Origin: Chloroflexota bacterium
Lineage (GTDB): Bacteria; Chloroflexota; Anaerolineae; 4572-78; J111
DNA: 7,857 nucleotides
Direction: 5' to 3'
NCBI GenBank assembly: GCA_003695455.1
Contig: RFJF01000121.1
Location: 1-7,857 of the forward strand
Shown here in pieces: positions 1-6,900 of this stretch (position 1 is the first letter of the stretch; each line of letters opens with the position of its first letter). The notes under the pieces are model-generated. The model saw only the letters and a list, made by a program, of their open reading frames with translations, had not been told where the DNA came from and made no database searches. The position numbers were made by a program, and so were the translations under genes.

Positions 1-158
1 GCATTATCAATCTGTTCAAATGCCCGAAAATCTGCCCAGCCTTTCAGGCTCAATGTTTTGGTAATGGCCGCTGTTAACGTTGTCTTGCCGTGGTCCACGT
101 GACCAATTGTGCCTACGTTAACGTGCGGTTTATCCCGTACAAATGTCTCTTTTGCCAT
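1..158 (-). CDS. tuf: Elongation factor Tu, N-terminal 52 residues (3' part beyond window edge)
   Basis: EF-Tu is the GTPase that carries aminoacyl-tRNA to the ribosomal A site in the cytoplasm. Only the first 52 codons are present; the gene runs off the left edge. The start reads [16 protein letters not shown], followed by the P-loop GHVDHGKT at residues 19-26, which binds the nucleotide phosphates. [10 protein letters not shown] at 44-53 leads towards switch I; the last Ala codon is cut at the edge. These stretches are diagnostic of EF-Tu rather than EF-G, SelB or IF-2. The ATG at 158 is supported by the family N terminus and by AAGGAGA at 165-171, 6 bases upstream. The gene follows fusA after 104 bases, the normal str-operon order, and has a promoter of its own in that spacer. 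A Trp at residue 41 sits where other EF-Tu proteins usually have Gly or Tyr; this is a minor variation. Identification is certain; copy number in the genome cannot be judged here. Confidence 0.97.
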   Translation of the reverse strand, partial: MAKETFVRDKPHVNVGTIGHVDHGKTTLTAAITKTLSLKGWADFRAFEQIDN

Positions 159-181
159 GTGATTTCTCCTTGTTGTGCTGC

Positions 182-247
182 CTCAGAAGCAAACTTTTTA
201 ATTATAGACTACACAATAATTTACGCAAGTTTTCTGAGTTTTCAGAA
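182..247 (-). repeat. Inverted repeats flanking the tuf promoter
   Basis: CTCAGAA at 182-188 is matched by its reverse complement TTCTGAG at 232-238. The first six bases of the latter (TTCTGA, 232-237) also face TCAGAA at 242-247 across a 4-base loop. On the coding strand the middle arm can therefore pair with either neighbour. The 6-bp hairpin has no T run after it on the minus strand, so it is not a convincing fusA terminator. On the plus strand it is followed by TTTTATT, but no gene is there. The repeats are short and could be chance. Confidence 0.3.
201..228 (-). promoter_or_regulatory. Probable tuf promoter in the fusA-tuf spacer
   Basis: On the minus strand TTGCGT (plus 223-228) is followed after 16 bases by a perfect -10 box TATAAT (plus 201-206). 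Initiation would fall near 193-195, giving a leader of about 35 nucleotides that contains the Shine-Dalgarno sequence AAGGAGA. The -35 box matches TTGACA only in its TTG, so the call rests mainly on the perfect -10 and the position in an AT-rich spacer. A dedicated tuf promoter would allow more EF-Tu than EF-G, which fits the known excess of EF-Tu in bacteria. Inference; no transcript data. Confidence 0.55.
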
Positions 248-262
248 TTTTATTCGGTGTTT

Positions 263-2338
263 TTAGCGGTATCCCGAAATAATTTTCTCTTTCAGGCTGT
301 CTGATACCGGCTGGTAGTGATCAAATTCCATGGTGAACGTGGCGCGCCCCTGGGTGCGAGACCGCAAATCGGTGGCGTAGCCAAACATTTCGGACAGCGG
401 CACAAATGACCGGATGGAGGTAGTTCCGCCGGCGCGTGGTTCCATCCCCTCAATGGTACCGCGGCGAGAGGAAAGATCACCCATCACATCGCCGGTAAAC
501 TCTTCCGGCGAGGTCACTTCCACTTTCATCACCGGCTCCAGCAGCACGGGACTGCCTTTTTGCATCGCTTCCTTAAAACCCATTGAGCCGGCAATTTTGA
601 ACGCCATTTCAGATGAGTCAACTTCGTGATACGAACCATCTACCAGTGTTACTTTAACATCAACAACCGGGTACCCCGCAACAACACCGGTAGACATGGC
701 TTCTTCCACGCCCTTTTGAACCGCCGGGATATATTCTTTGGGAATGGCGCCGCCAAAAATTTTATCCTCAAACACAAACCCGCCGCCTTTTTCCAGCGGC
801 TCTACTTCAAGGTGAACATCGCCAAACTGGCCCCGGCCACCCGATTGCCGCACAAAGCGGCCCTGCGCTTTGGCCGGGCGGGTGATGGTTTCACGGTAGG
901 CTACCTGCGGTTTCCCCACGTTGGCTTCCACCTTAAATTCACGGCGCAGACGGTCCACCAGAACTTCCAGGTGGAGTTCACCCATCCCGGAGATTTGGGT
1001 TTGCCCGGTGTTTTCATCGGTGCGAACCTGAAATGTAGGATCTTCTTCTGCCAGTTTTTGCAGAGCAAGGGAAAGTTTGTCCTCATCAGCCTTGGTTTTT
1101 GGTTCAATGGCCAGGCTGATGACCGGCTCGGGAAACGTAATTGATTCCATCAAAACAGGCTGCTTACTGTCGGCCAGGGTATCGCCGGTAAAGGTCCGCT
1201 TCAGCCCCACAACTGCCGCAATATCGCCCGCATACACTTCTTTGATTTCCTCGCGGGTGTTGGCGTGCATTTGAAGCAGGCGGCCAATGCGCTCTTTTTT
1301 ATCTTTGACGGTGTTCATCACCGTTTCACCGGTTTTCAGCGAGCCGGAGTAGACCCGGATATACGTCAGCCGCCCCACAAACGGGTCAGTAACAACTTTG
1401 AAGGCCAGCGCCACAAACGGGTCATTCTCGTCAGAAAATACGGTGACTTCTTTTTCAGTGTACGGGTTGAAGCCGATTTTGGGCGGCACGTCTTTGGGCG
1501 AGGGCAAATAATTGACCACCGCATCCAGCAACCGCTGCACACCTTTGTTTTTAAGGGCCGAACCACACAACACCGGCACAATATCGCCAGACAGGGTGGC
1601 TACGCGCAGGGCGCGGATTAACTCATCTTCGGTAATTTCTTCACCTTCAAGGAATTTATCTGTTAAGGTGTCATCCGATTCAGCAACTTTTTCAACCATC
1701 ATTTCCCGGCGAAGCGCCACTTCTTCTGCCATATCTTCCGGGATGGGCGTTGCCTCTGATTTGGTCCCCAGGTCGTCCAGGTAGTAAACGGCTTCCATCT
1801 TGATCAGGTCAATCACACCCCGAAAATCCTGACCGTCGCCGATGGGCAACTGGATGGGAACCGGGTTGGCGCCCAATCTGTCCACAATCATTTCCACCGT
1901 GCGGTGAAAATCGGCGCCGGTGCGGTCCATTTTGTTGACGTAGCAAATTCGCGGTACGCCAAAACGGTCCGCCTGCCGCCAGACGGTTTCAGATTGCGGT
2001 TCCACACCGGCCACGGCGTCAAAAACCACAACGCCGCCATCCAGCACGCGCAACGAGCGCTGTACTTCTGCCGTAAAATCAATGTGGCCGGGGGTGTCAA
2101 TAATGTTAATCTGATGCTTGTTCCACTCGCAGGTGGTAGCAGCAGAAGTAATGGTAATTCCGCGCTCCTGCTCCTGTTCCATCCAGTCCATGGTGGCTGC
2201 GCCATCGTGAACTTCACCAATGCGATGAATTTTTTGCGTGTAGAACAGTATGCGCTCGGTGACCGTTGTTTTACCGGCGTCAATGTGGGCAATAATCCCA
2301 ATATTTCTTGTTTTTTCTAACGGATACTTACGTGCCAT
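263..2338 (-). CDS. fusA: Elongation factor G (translocation GTPase)
   Basis: EF-G moves tRNAs and mRNA through the ribosome after peptide bond formation, using GTP, and with ribosome recycling factor splits finished ribosomes. The protein has 691 residues, the usual full length. In the G domain I see the P-loop AHIDAGKTT (17-25), the switch I motif RGITIT (59-64), DTPGH (81-85), NKMD (135-138) and GSALK (259-263). Domain II starts near 305. Domain IV carries the tip loop [10 protein letters not shown] (497-506) and HEVDSSE (571-577), which reach the decoding centre. The domain V fold ends near 690. The motifs are those of canonical EF-G, not a tetracycline-resistance protein or RF3. The ATG at 2338 gives the standard [20 protein letters not shown] start. 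The upstream GAGAG is only a modest Shine-Dalgarno match. Stop is TAA. An intrinsic terminator lies about 60 bases upstream, so expression probably depends on read-through or a promoter I could not identify. No frameshift or missing catalytic residue. Confidence 0.98.
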   Translation of the reverse strand: MARKYPLEKTRNIGIIAHIDAGKTTVTERILFYTQKIHRIGEVHDGAATMDWMEQEQERGITITSAATTCEWNKHQINIIDTPGHIDFTAEVQRSLRVLDGGVVVFDAVAGVEPQSETVWRQADRFGVPRICYVNKMDRTGADFHRTVEMIVDRLGANPVPIQLPIGDGQDFRGVIDLIKMEAVYYLDDLGTKSEATPIPEDMAEEVALRREMMVEKVAESDDTLTDKFLEGEEITEDELIRALRVATLSGDIVPVLCGSALKNKGVQRLLDAVVNYLPSPKDVPPKIGFNPYTEKEVTVFSDENDPFVALAFKVVTDPFVGRLTYIRVYSGSLKTGETVMNTVKDKKERIGRLLQMHANTREEIKEVYAGDIAAVVGLKRTFTGDTLADSKQPVLMESITFPEPVISLAIEPKTKADEDKLSLALQKLAEEDPTFQVRTDENTGQTQISGMGELHLEVLVDRLRREFKVEANVGKPQVAYRETITRPAKAQGRFVRQSGGRGQFGDVHLEVEPLEKGGGFVFEDKIFGGAIPKEYIPAVQKGVEEAMSTGVVAGYPVVDVKVTLVDGSYHEVDSSEMAFKIAGSMGFKEAMQKGSPVLLEPVMKVEVTSPEEFTGDVMGDLSSRRGTIEGMEPRAGGTTSIRSFVPLSEMFGYATDLRSRTQGRATFTMEFDHYQPVSDSLKEKIISGYR

Positions 2339-2375
2339 TGCTAAAATCTCTCACTTAATCAAACTAGACACGCCG

Positions 2376-2389
2376 GTGCAACTTTGCAC
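2376..2389. promoter_or_regulatory. 14-base palindrome upstream of fusA, possible operator or RNA hairpin
   Basis: GTGCAA-CT-TTGCAC is an inverted repeat with 6-base arms and a 2-base centre. It lies 38-51 bases before the fusA start, between the terminator and the gene. Such a tight centre suits a dimeric DNA-binding protein better than an RNA hairpin. The related GGTGCAA also occurs at 2429-2435, inside the terminator hairpin, so the two could interact in a read-through RNA. No regulator is known to me for this sequence. Confidence 0.35.
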
Positions 2390-2399
2390 TAATGCAATG

Positions 2400-2448
2400 A
2401 AAAATCCAAAACTCTTATCAGATAAAGAGGTGCAAGAGTTTTGGACTT
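2400..2448 (-). terminator. Intrinsic terminator between rpsG and fusA
   Basis: On the minus strand TCCAAAACTCTT is perfectly complementary to AAGAGTTTTGGA (plus 2434-2445 and 2405-2416), with a 17-base loop. The 3' arm is followed at once by five T (plus 2400-2404). Adding the flanking A, A and G opposite T extends the stem to about 15 bp, with one G-U pair. The plus-strand reading lacks a T run, so it points the same way as rpsG. It lies about 100 bases after the rpsG stop and about 60 before the fusA start. This would end or attenuate the rpsL-rpsG transcript inside the str operon. The stem is AT-rich, so termination may be partial. A second CTCTT in the loop could pair with the 3' arm in competition with the main stem. 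Confidence 0.82.
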
Positions 2449-2549
2449 CACTCAGGTCACTACGCCTTTGAGTAACGCAGCAAAAGTCAAAACAACGGGC
2501 CGGGTTCCGGCAAATAAACTCAATGCCGCCCCGTGACCCTTTTTTTAAT

Positions 2550-3020
2550 TTACCAGCGATAGTGCGCAAAGGCCCGGTTGGCCTCTGCCATACGATGGGT
2601 ATCTTCCCGTTTTTTCACGGTAGCACCCTGGTTATTGGCCGCGTCCATCAATTCGGCGGCCAATTTTTCTGCCATGGATTTCCCGGAACGCGTCCGGGCC
2701 GTGCTCACCAGCCAGCGAATTGCCAAACTGCGGCGGCGTTCGGGCCGCACTTCCAGCGGAACCTGGTAAGTGGCGCCACCCACACGGCGGGGCCGAACCT
2801 CGATTTGCGGGGTGGCGTTTCTAATAGCCTGCTCAAAAACCTCAATGCCGGGTTTTTTGGTGCGCTGTTCAGCAATATCAAGCGCATCATAAAATATTGT
2901 AGCGGCCAGGGTTTTTTTGCCGTTTCTCATCAATTTATTAATGAAGCGAGCCACTAACTCACTGTTGTATTTCAGGTCGGGCTCAATGTATCGTTTTGGC
3001 GCTCTGTTTCTTCTTGCCAT
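2550..3020 (-). CDS. rpsG: 30S ribosomal protein S7
   Basis: S7 is a primary 16S rRNA-binding protein that nucleates assembly of the 30S head and lies near the E site and mRNA exit channel. The product has 156 residues, the usual bacterial length. The sequence is typical throughout: the basic N terminus [10 protein letters not shown], the helical core around [11 protein letters not shown] (26-36), the hallmark [11 protein letters not shown] (78-88), [13 protein letters not shown] (92-104), [14 protein letters not shown] (111-124), and the C-terminal [21 protein letters not shown] region. The ATG at 3020 gives the family N terminus, with AGGA 6 bases upstream. It follows rpsL after 70 bases and is probably cotranscribed with it. 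In E. coli S7 represses its own operon by binding the rpsL-rpsG spacer; whether that holds here is unknown, though this spacer does contain a hairpin. Stop is TAA. A terminator follows rather than immediate entry into fusA. Confidence 0.98.
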   Translation of the reverse strand: MARRNRAPKRYIEPDLKYNSELVARFINKLMRNGKKTLAATIFYDALDIAEQRTKKPGIEVFEQAIRNATPQIEVRPRRVGGATYQVPLEVRPERRRSLAIRWLVSTARTRSGKSMAEKLAAELMDAANNQGATVKKREDTHRMAEANRAFAHYRW

Positions 3021-3062
3021 GATTTTTCCTGATTTATCAAAGATTACCTGAATTTATGTGCA

Positions 3063-3076
3063 CCGAAGAAGTTCGG
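3063..3076 (-). promoter_or_regulatory. Small hairpin in the rpsL-rpsG spacer
   Basis: CCGAA and TTCGG form a 5-bp stem closing a 4-base loop (CTTC on the coding strand), about 15 bases after the rpsL stop. No T run follows, so it is not a terminator. It sits where E. coli has its S7 translational repression site, but the resemblance is positional only. Confidence 0.3.
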
Positions 3077-3090
3077 CTCTGGTTACCCTT

Positions 3091-3507
3091 CTATTTTTTG
3101 GGACGCTTGGCGCCATATTTGGAACGCCCGCGACGTTTGGCGTCAACGCCGGTGGAATCGAGCGCGCCACGCACAACGTGGTAACGCACGCCGGGCAAGT
3201 CTTTTACACGACCACCCCGCACAAGCACCACCGAGTGTTCCTGCAAGCTGTGACCTTCGCCGCCAATATATGCCGACACTTCAATTCCGTTGGTCAGACG
3301 CACACGGGCAATTTTCCGCAGCGCCGAGTTTGGCTTTTTGGGGGTCATGGTACGCACTTGCGTGCAAACGCCGCGTTTTTGCGGAGATCCACTGCTGGGC
3401 AACATGCGCCCTTTCAACGCATTAAAGGTAAAACGTAATGCCGGCGCTTTGGTTTTTGATTTCTTTGCTTTTCGTCCTTTGCGGACAAGTTGATTAATGG
3501 TTGGCAA
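3091..3507 (-). CDS. rpsL: 30S ribosomal protein S12, lengthened near the N terminus
   Basis: S12 lies at the decoding centre of the 30S subunit and controls codon-anticodon fidelity. The product is 138 residues, against 124 in E. coli. The extra length is an insertion at about residues 26-40 (starting FTFNALKGR), between APALR and GSPQKRGVC. The decoding loop [11 protein letters not shown] (55-65) and the second loop [12 protein letters not shown] (99-110) are intact. The lysines whose mutation gives streptomycin resistance elsewhere (here K57/K58 and K102) are wild type, and D103 corresponds to the aspartate methylthiolated by RimO in some bacteria. The C terminus [11 protein letters not shown] is standard. 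The start is TTG at 3507: it gives the family N terminus [11 protein letters not shown] and follows a strong Shine-Dalgarno sequence. Stop is TAG. It is the first gene after a promoter and structured leader, so it heads its own transcription unit with rpsG. I recall similar lengthened S12 proteins in Anaerolineae-type Chloroflexota but could not check. Confidence 0.98.
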   Translation of the reverse strand: MPTINQLVRKGRKAKKSKTKAPALRFTFNALKGRMLPSSGSPQKRGVCTQVRTMTPKKPNSALRKIARVRLTNGIEVSAYIGGEGHSLQEHSVVLVRGGRVKDLPGVRYHVVRGALDSTGVDAKRRGRSKYGAKRPKK

Positions 3508-3688
3508 GGAAACACTCCTCTGTACAGATTACATTCTTCCAGTCTGCATTTTCACTGCTCTCAGGCAGTAGACGAGGCCACCAAAACGCAATATTTTGAT
3601 GGCCTCGCAAAAGTATACAACTGTATTTGGTGGGCCGGGAGGCTACTCTTCAGGCGCTTTTCCCGTTAGGTATGGTACCCACACACAA
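3508..3688 (-). ncRNA. Structured 5' leader of rpsL (putative cis-regulatory RNA)
   Basis: The leader predicted from the upstream promoter is about 180 nucleotides, long for a ribosomal protein gene, and holds a chain of possible stems in coding-strand order. (1) GTGGG with CCCAC (plus 3678-3682 with 3630-3634) encloses CGGGA with TCCCG (3661-3665 with 3636-3640). (2) ATACA with TGTAT (3615-3626) is a near palindrome. (3) A 14-bp stem (3573-3607) has arms beginning CGAGGCCA and ending TGGCCTCG, one G-U pair and a 7-base loop. (4) ACTGC with GCAGT (3554-3569) closes a 6-base loop. None is followed by a T run, so these are not plain terminators. The last stem ends about 33 bases before the Shine-Dalgarno sequence. 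I do not recognise a known riboswitch or ribosomal-protein leader; autogenous control by S12 or S7 is one guess. The hairpins are visible; the function is inferred. Confidence 0.45.
3514..3521 (-). promoter_or_regulatory. Shine-Dalgarno site deciding the TTG start of rpsL
   Basis: AGAGGAGT on the minus strand lies 6 bases before the TTG at 3507-3505. There is no in-frame ATG that would preserve the conserved S12 N terminus, so this site fixes the unusual start codon. Confidence 0.85.
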
Positions 3689-3694
3689 AGAGAG

Positions 3695-3723
3695 AGTATA
3701 TCACACTACGGGTGTGGAGTCAA
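3695..3723 (-). promoter_or_regulatory. Sigma70-type promoter for rpsL-rpsG, with inverted repeat in the spacer
   Basis: On the minus strand TTGACT (plus 3718-3723) and TATACT (plus 3695-3700) each match five of six consensus bases and are separated by exactly 17 bases. Transcription would start near 3686-3688. The spacer contains CACAC and GTGTG separated by 5 bases (plus 3702-3706 and 3712-3716), an arrangement that could be an operator occupied in competition with RNA polymerase. Its place in the AT-rich gap between rpoB and rpsL supports it as the promoter of the str genes. Confidence 0.72.
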
Positions 3724-3860
3724 ATGGGTTGTTCGGCTTTTTCAGGTAATTATTTGACGTCCAAAAACTGCTTCTGGCAGATTCACCCGCTACATATTGG
3801 GTTGTGTGTTCTCTCCTCTACTAAATATAGGTTTCCACGCAATTACTGGGCGGCTTCCCG

Positions 3861-3885
3861 AAAATATTTCATTTTGATAATGAAA
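3861..3885 (-). terminator. Possible weak terminator after rpoB
   Basis: TTTCATT (plus 3867-3873) and AATGAAA (plus 3879-3885) form a 7-bp stem with a 5-base loop about 60 bases after the rpoB stop. On the minus strand it is followed by TATTTT. The stem has a single C-G pair and would be unstable, so this is a weak candidate. Nothing better for ending rpoB transcription is visible before the rpsL promoter. Confidence 0.33.
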
Positions 3886-3947
3886 AGTTTTTCTGAAAAT
3901 TGCCTAAATTCAATGTGCCAAGCGGCGTAAATTTTGCAAAATTCCAG

Positions 3948-6900
3948 CTACCGGGCCCCGCCGGGAATACCCAAACCAAGCCCGAGTTTTGGCAGCCGCT
4001 CTCGCTGCTCTTCTTTGCCAAAGGTCATTTTTTCTTCGCTGTCAGAGATGACCTCAACAGACAGCCCCAGCGATTGCAATTCTTTGACCAACACCCGGAA
4101 GCTCTCCGGCAGGCCGGGGTCCTGAATCGGTTCGCCCTTTACAATTGCCTCGTAGGTTTTTACACGGCCTACCACGTCGTCGCTTTTTACGGTGAGCATT
4201 TCCTGCAGGGTATGGGCTGCGCCGTAGGCTTCCAGCGCCCACACTTCCATCTCACCAAACCGCTGGCCGCCAAACTGGGCTTTACCACCCAGCGGCTGCT
4301 GGGTAACCAGACTGTACGGGCCGGTTGACCGGGCGTGAACTTTGTCTTCTACCAGGTGGGCCAGTTTGAGCATATTTACAATGCCCACGGTTACGGGCCG
4401 GTCAAACGGTGTGCCGGTTTTGCCATCGTGCAGCACAACTTTACCGGCGGTAGGCATGGGAACCCGCATTTCACGGGAAACACGCAAGGCAACGGCATCA
4501 AGCTCTTCATCGGGCAGGGCGCTGATGTCCAGACCGTCCAGTGTTTTTGAGTTCCGGCCGTCGGCAACCCGCGACAATCGCTCTTGCATGGCAATCAACC
4601 ATTCCCGCAGACCCACCAGCCGAACTGCTTCGCGGGCTTTCAGGCCAATTTCACGCGGGCGACGCTGCCCTTCAAACGACAGCAGAAAATCAAAATCATA
4701 CCCGCGTTCGGTCATCCAGGCCCGCAGCGCAGTACGGCGAGCATACACAATGTCGGTTGCCAGCTTTTCTTCGTCAAACGGAATGCCTACTTCTTCAAGC
4801 CATTCGCTCAAATACATGGTGCGGGCTTCGGTTTCGTCTTCCAGTTCGTCTTCCTCGTACCCTTGTTCGGCAACCCATGCCCAGGTTTTATCGGTTACGG
4901 TTTGCCAAACGTAGTCCATGAGCCATGCGCGAGACAACTCGGCGGCAATTTCATCTTCTTCTGCGCCGTCAAACACAGAGCTGATGGCCCGAAAACCCAA
5001 TCGGGAAGCGGCCCAACCCAGGTGCGTTTCCAAAATCTGGCCGATATTCATACGGGCCGGCACACCCAGCGGGTTGAGTACAATCTGCACCGGCGTGCCG
5101 TCTTCAAGGAAGGGCATATCTTCAATGGGCACAACTTTTGAAATAACGCCCTTGTTGCCGTGCTTACCGGCCATTTTATCGCCTTCGGTAATTTTACGGC
5201 GTTGGGCTACCATCACCCGTACCATTTTATCCACGCCGGTCGGCAAATCGCGGTGTTCTTCGCGGGAGTATTCTTTGACATCAACCACAATGCCTTTTTC
5301 ACCCGGCGGCAGGCGCAGGCTGGAATCTTTGACCTCGCGGGCCTTTTCGCCAAAAATGGCGCGCAGCAGCTTTTCTTCCGGCGTCAGTTCGGTTTCGCCT
5401 TTGGGGGTAATTTTGCCCACCAGAATATCGCCGGGGCCAACTTCTGCCCCAACCCGAATCACGCCCATTTCGTCAAGGTCCTTCAACGCATCTTCGCCCA
5501 CGTTGGGGATGTCGCGCGTGATTTCTTCCGGCCCAAGTTTGGTATCGCGGGCTTCAATTTCGTGCTTTTCAATGTGGATAGATGTAAATTTATCCTCGCG
5601 CACCAGTTCTTCGCTGATGAGAATGGCGTCTTCGTAGTTGCCGCCTTCCCAACTGAGAAACGCCACCAGCACGTTTTGCCCCAGCGCCAGTTCGCCCATA
5701 TCGGTTGAACTTGAGTCGGCCATCACCTGGCCGGCTTCTACAAATTCACCTTTGCGCACAATAGGACGCTGGTCAATACAGGTAGACTGGTTAGAGCGAT
5801 TGAATTTGCGCAGCGAGTATCCGCGTTCGGTACCGTCTTCTTCTCGCACCACAATTTTGCCACCGGTGGCGCTGATGACTTCACCGGCGTTTTCGGCCAC
5901 AATAACCTGCCCGGAGTCAACCGCGGCGTGATATTCCATGCCGGTGCCAACCATCGCCGCCTCGGGGCGGATTAGCGGCACAGCCTGCCGCTGCATGTTA
6001 GAGCCCATCAAGGCCCGGTTGGCGTCATCGTGTTCAAGAAACGGAATGAGCGCGGCGCTGATGCCCACAATTTGTTTGGGTGATACGTCCATGTAGTCAA
6101 CCCGGTCGGTGGGTTCAAGCGAGAAGGTCTGGTGCTGGCGCACCGACACACGATCATTCACAAATTCCCAATGCTCGTTAATGGCGGCGTGGGCCTGGGC
6201 AATAATGTAGTTATCTTCATCATCAGCCGACAGGTATTCGATGGTGTCAGTCACTTTGGCCCGAATGAGCACCGGCGCCGGCAAATCGAGTTCGGCAATT
6301 TTAATGGCTGTATCTTCATCAATCAGCGTGCCTTTGGGCACAATAACTTCGCCGCTTTTGGGGTCTTTCACATCGGCCCGGAGCGTACTGTTGATGAGCA
6401 AATCTACGTTGTCTGCCGCAACAGCATTTACTACTTTGCGATAGGGCGTTTCAATGAACCCGTATTCATTCACCCGGCTGTAGGCCGCCAGCCGGCCAAT
6501 CAAGCCGATGTTGGGACCTTCGGGCGTTTCAATGGGGCAAATGCGGCCGTAGTGGCTGTGGTGAACGTCTCGCACGTCAAAGCCGGCGCGTTCGCGGCGC
6601 AGGCCGCCGGGGCCCAGCGCGCTCAACGTGCGTTTGTGGGTCAGTTCAGACAGCGGGTTGGTCTGATCCATAAATTGCGAAAGCTGGCTGCCACCAAAAA
6701 ATTCGCGGGTGGCGGCCACCACCGGCCGAATGTTGACCAGCGACATCGGCGACAGTTGTTCGGGGTCGCGGATAGACATGCGTTCACGAACCACGCGTTC
6801 CATGCGCAAAAAGCCAATGCGAAGCTGATTCTGAATCAGTTCGCCCACGGTTTTTACCCGCCGGTTGCCCAGGTGGTCAATGTCGTCCGGGTCAATTTTG

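Larger units (their letters stand above)
3508..3947. other. 440-base rpoB-rpsL gap; no gene, rpoC absent
   Basis: This is the longest stretch without a gene and is richer in A and T than its flanks. The right part (3724-3947) holds a perfect 14-base palindrome AATTTTGCAAAATT (3930-3943) just after the rpoB stop and the weak terminator candidate, and nothing else I can name. The left part is the rpsL promoter and leader. No fragment of the beta-prime subunit, ribosomal protein or tRNA is recognisable in any frame. In many bacteria rpoC lies here between rpoB and rpsL, so its absence is notable. Confidence 0.7.

Noticed and set aside
232..256. Plus-strand hairpin TTCTGA/TCAGAA followed by TTTTATT as a terminator
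   Set aside because: The stem is only 6 bp and AT-rich, and no plus-strand gene precedes it.
1904..2320. Open frames on both strands of 137-138 codons within fusA
   Set aside because: They overlap the EF-G G domain, which is conserved in its own frame; these are shadows of that coding sequence.
2339..2404. A fusA promoter between the terminator and the fusA start
   Set aside because: TTGCAC followed by GATTAA has only a 15-base spacer and a poor -10; no combination was convincing.
2499..2511. GCCGG/CCGGC hairpin after rpsG as a terminator
   Set aside because: The 5-bp stem has no T run directly after it on the coding strand; the element at 2400-2448 is far better.
3609..3617. TATACT at plus 3612-3617 as a second rpsL promoter -10 box
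   Set aside because: No acceptable -35 box lies 16-18 bases upstream on the minus strand, and the site falls within the structured leader.
3712..3930. Plus-strand open frame of 72 codons in the rpoB-rpsL gap
   Set aside because: No recognisable protein features. It overlaps the minus-strand promoter -35 region and the terminator candidate, and its composition looks non-coding.
3930..3943. Perfect palindrome AATTTTGCAAAATT just after rpoB
   Set aside because: It is AT-rich and too tight to form a stable hairpin; in AT-rich spacer DNA it may be chance, so it is only mentioned with the gap.
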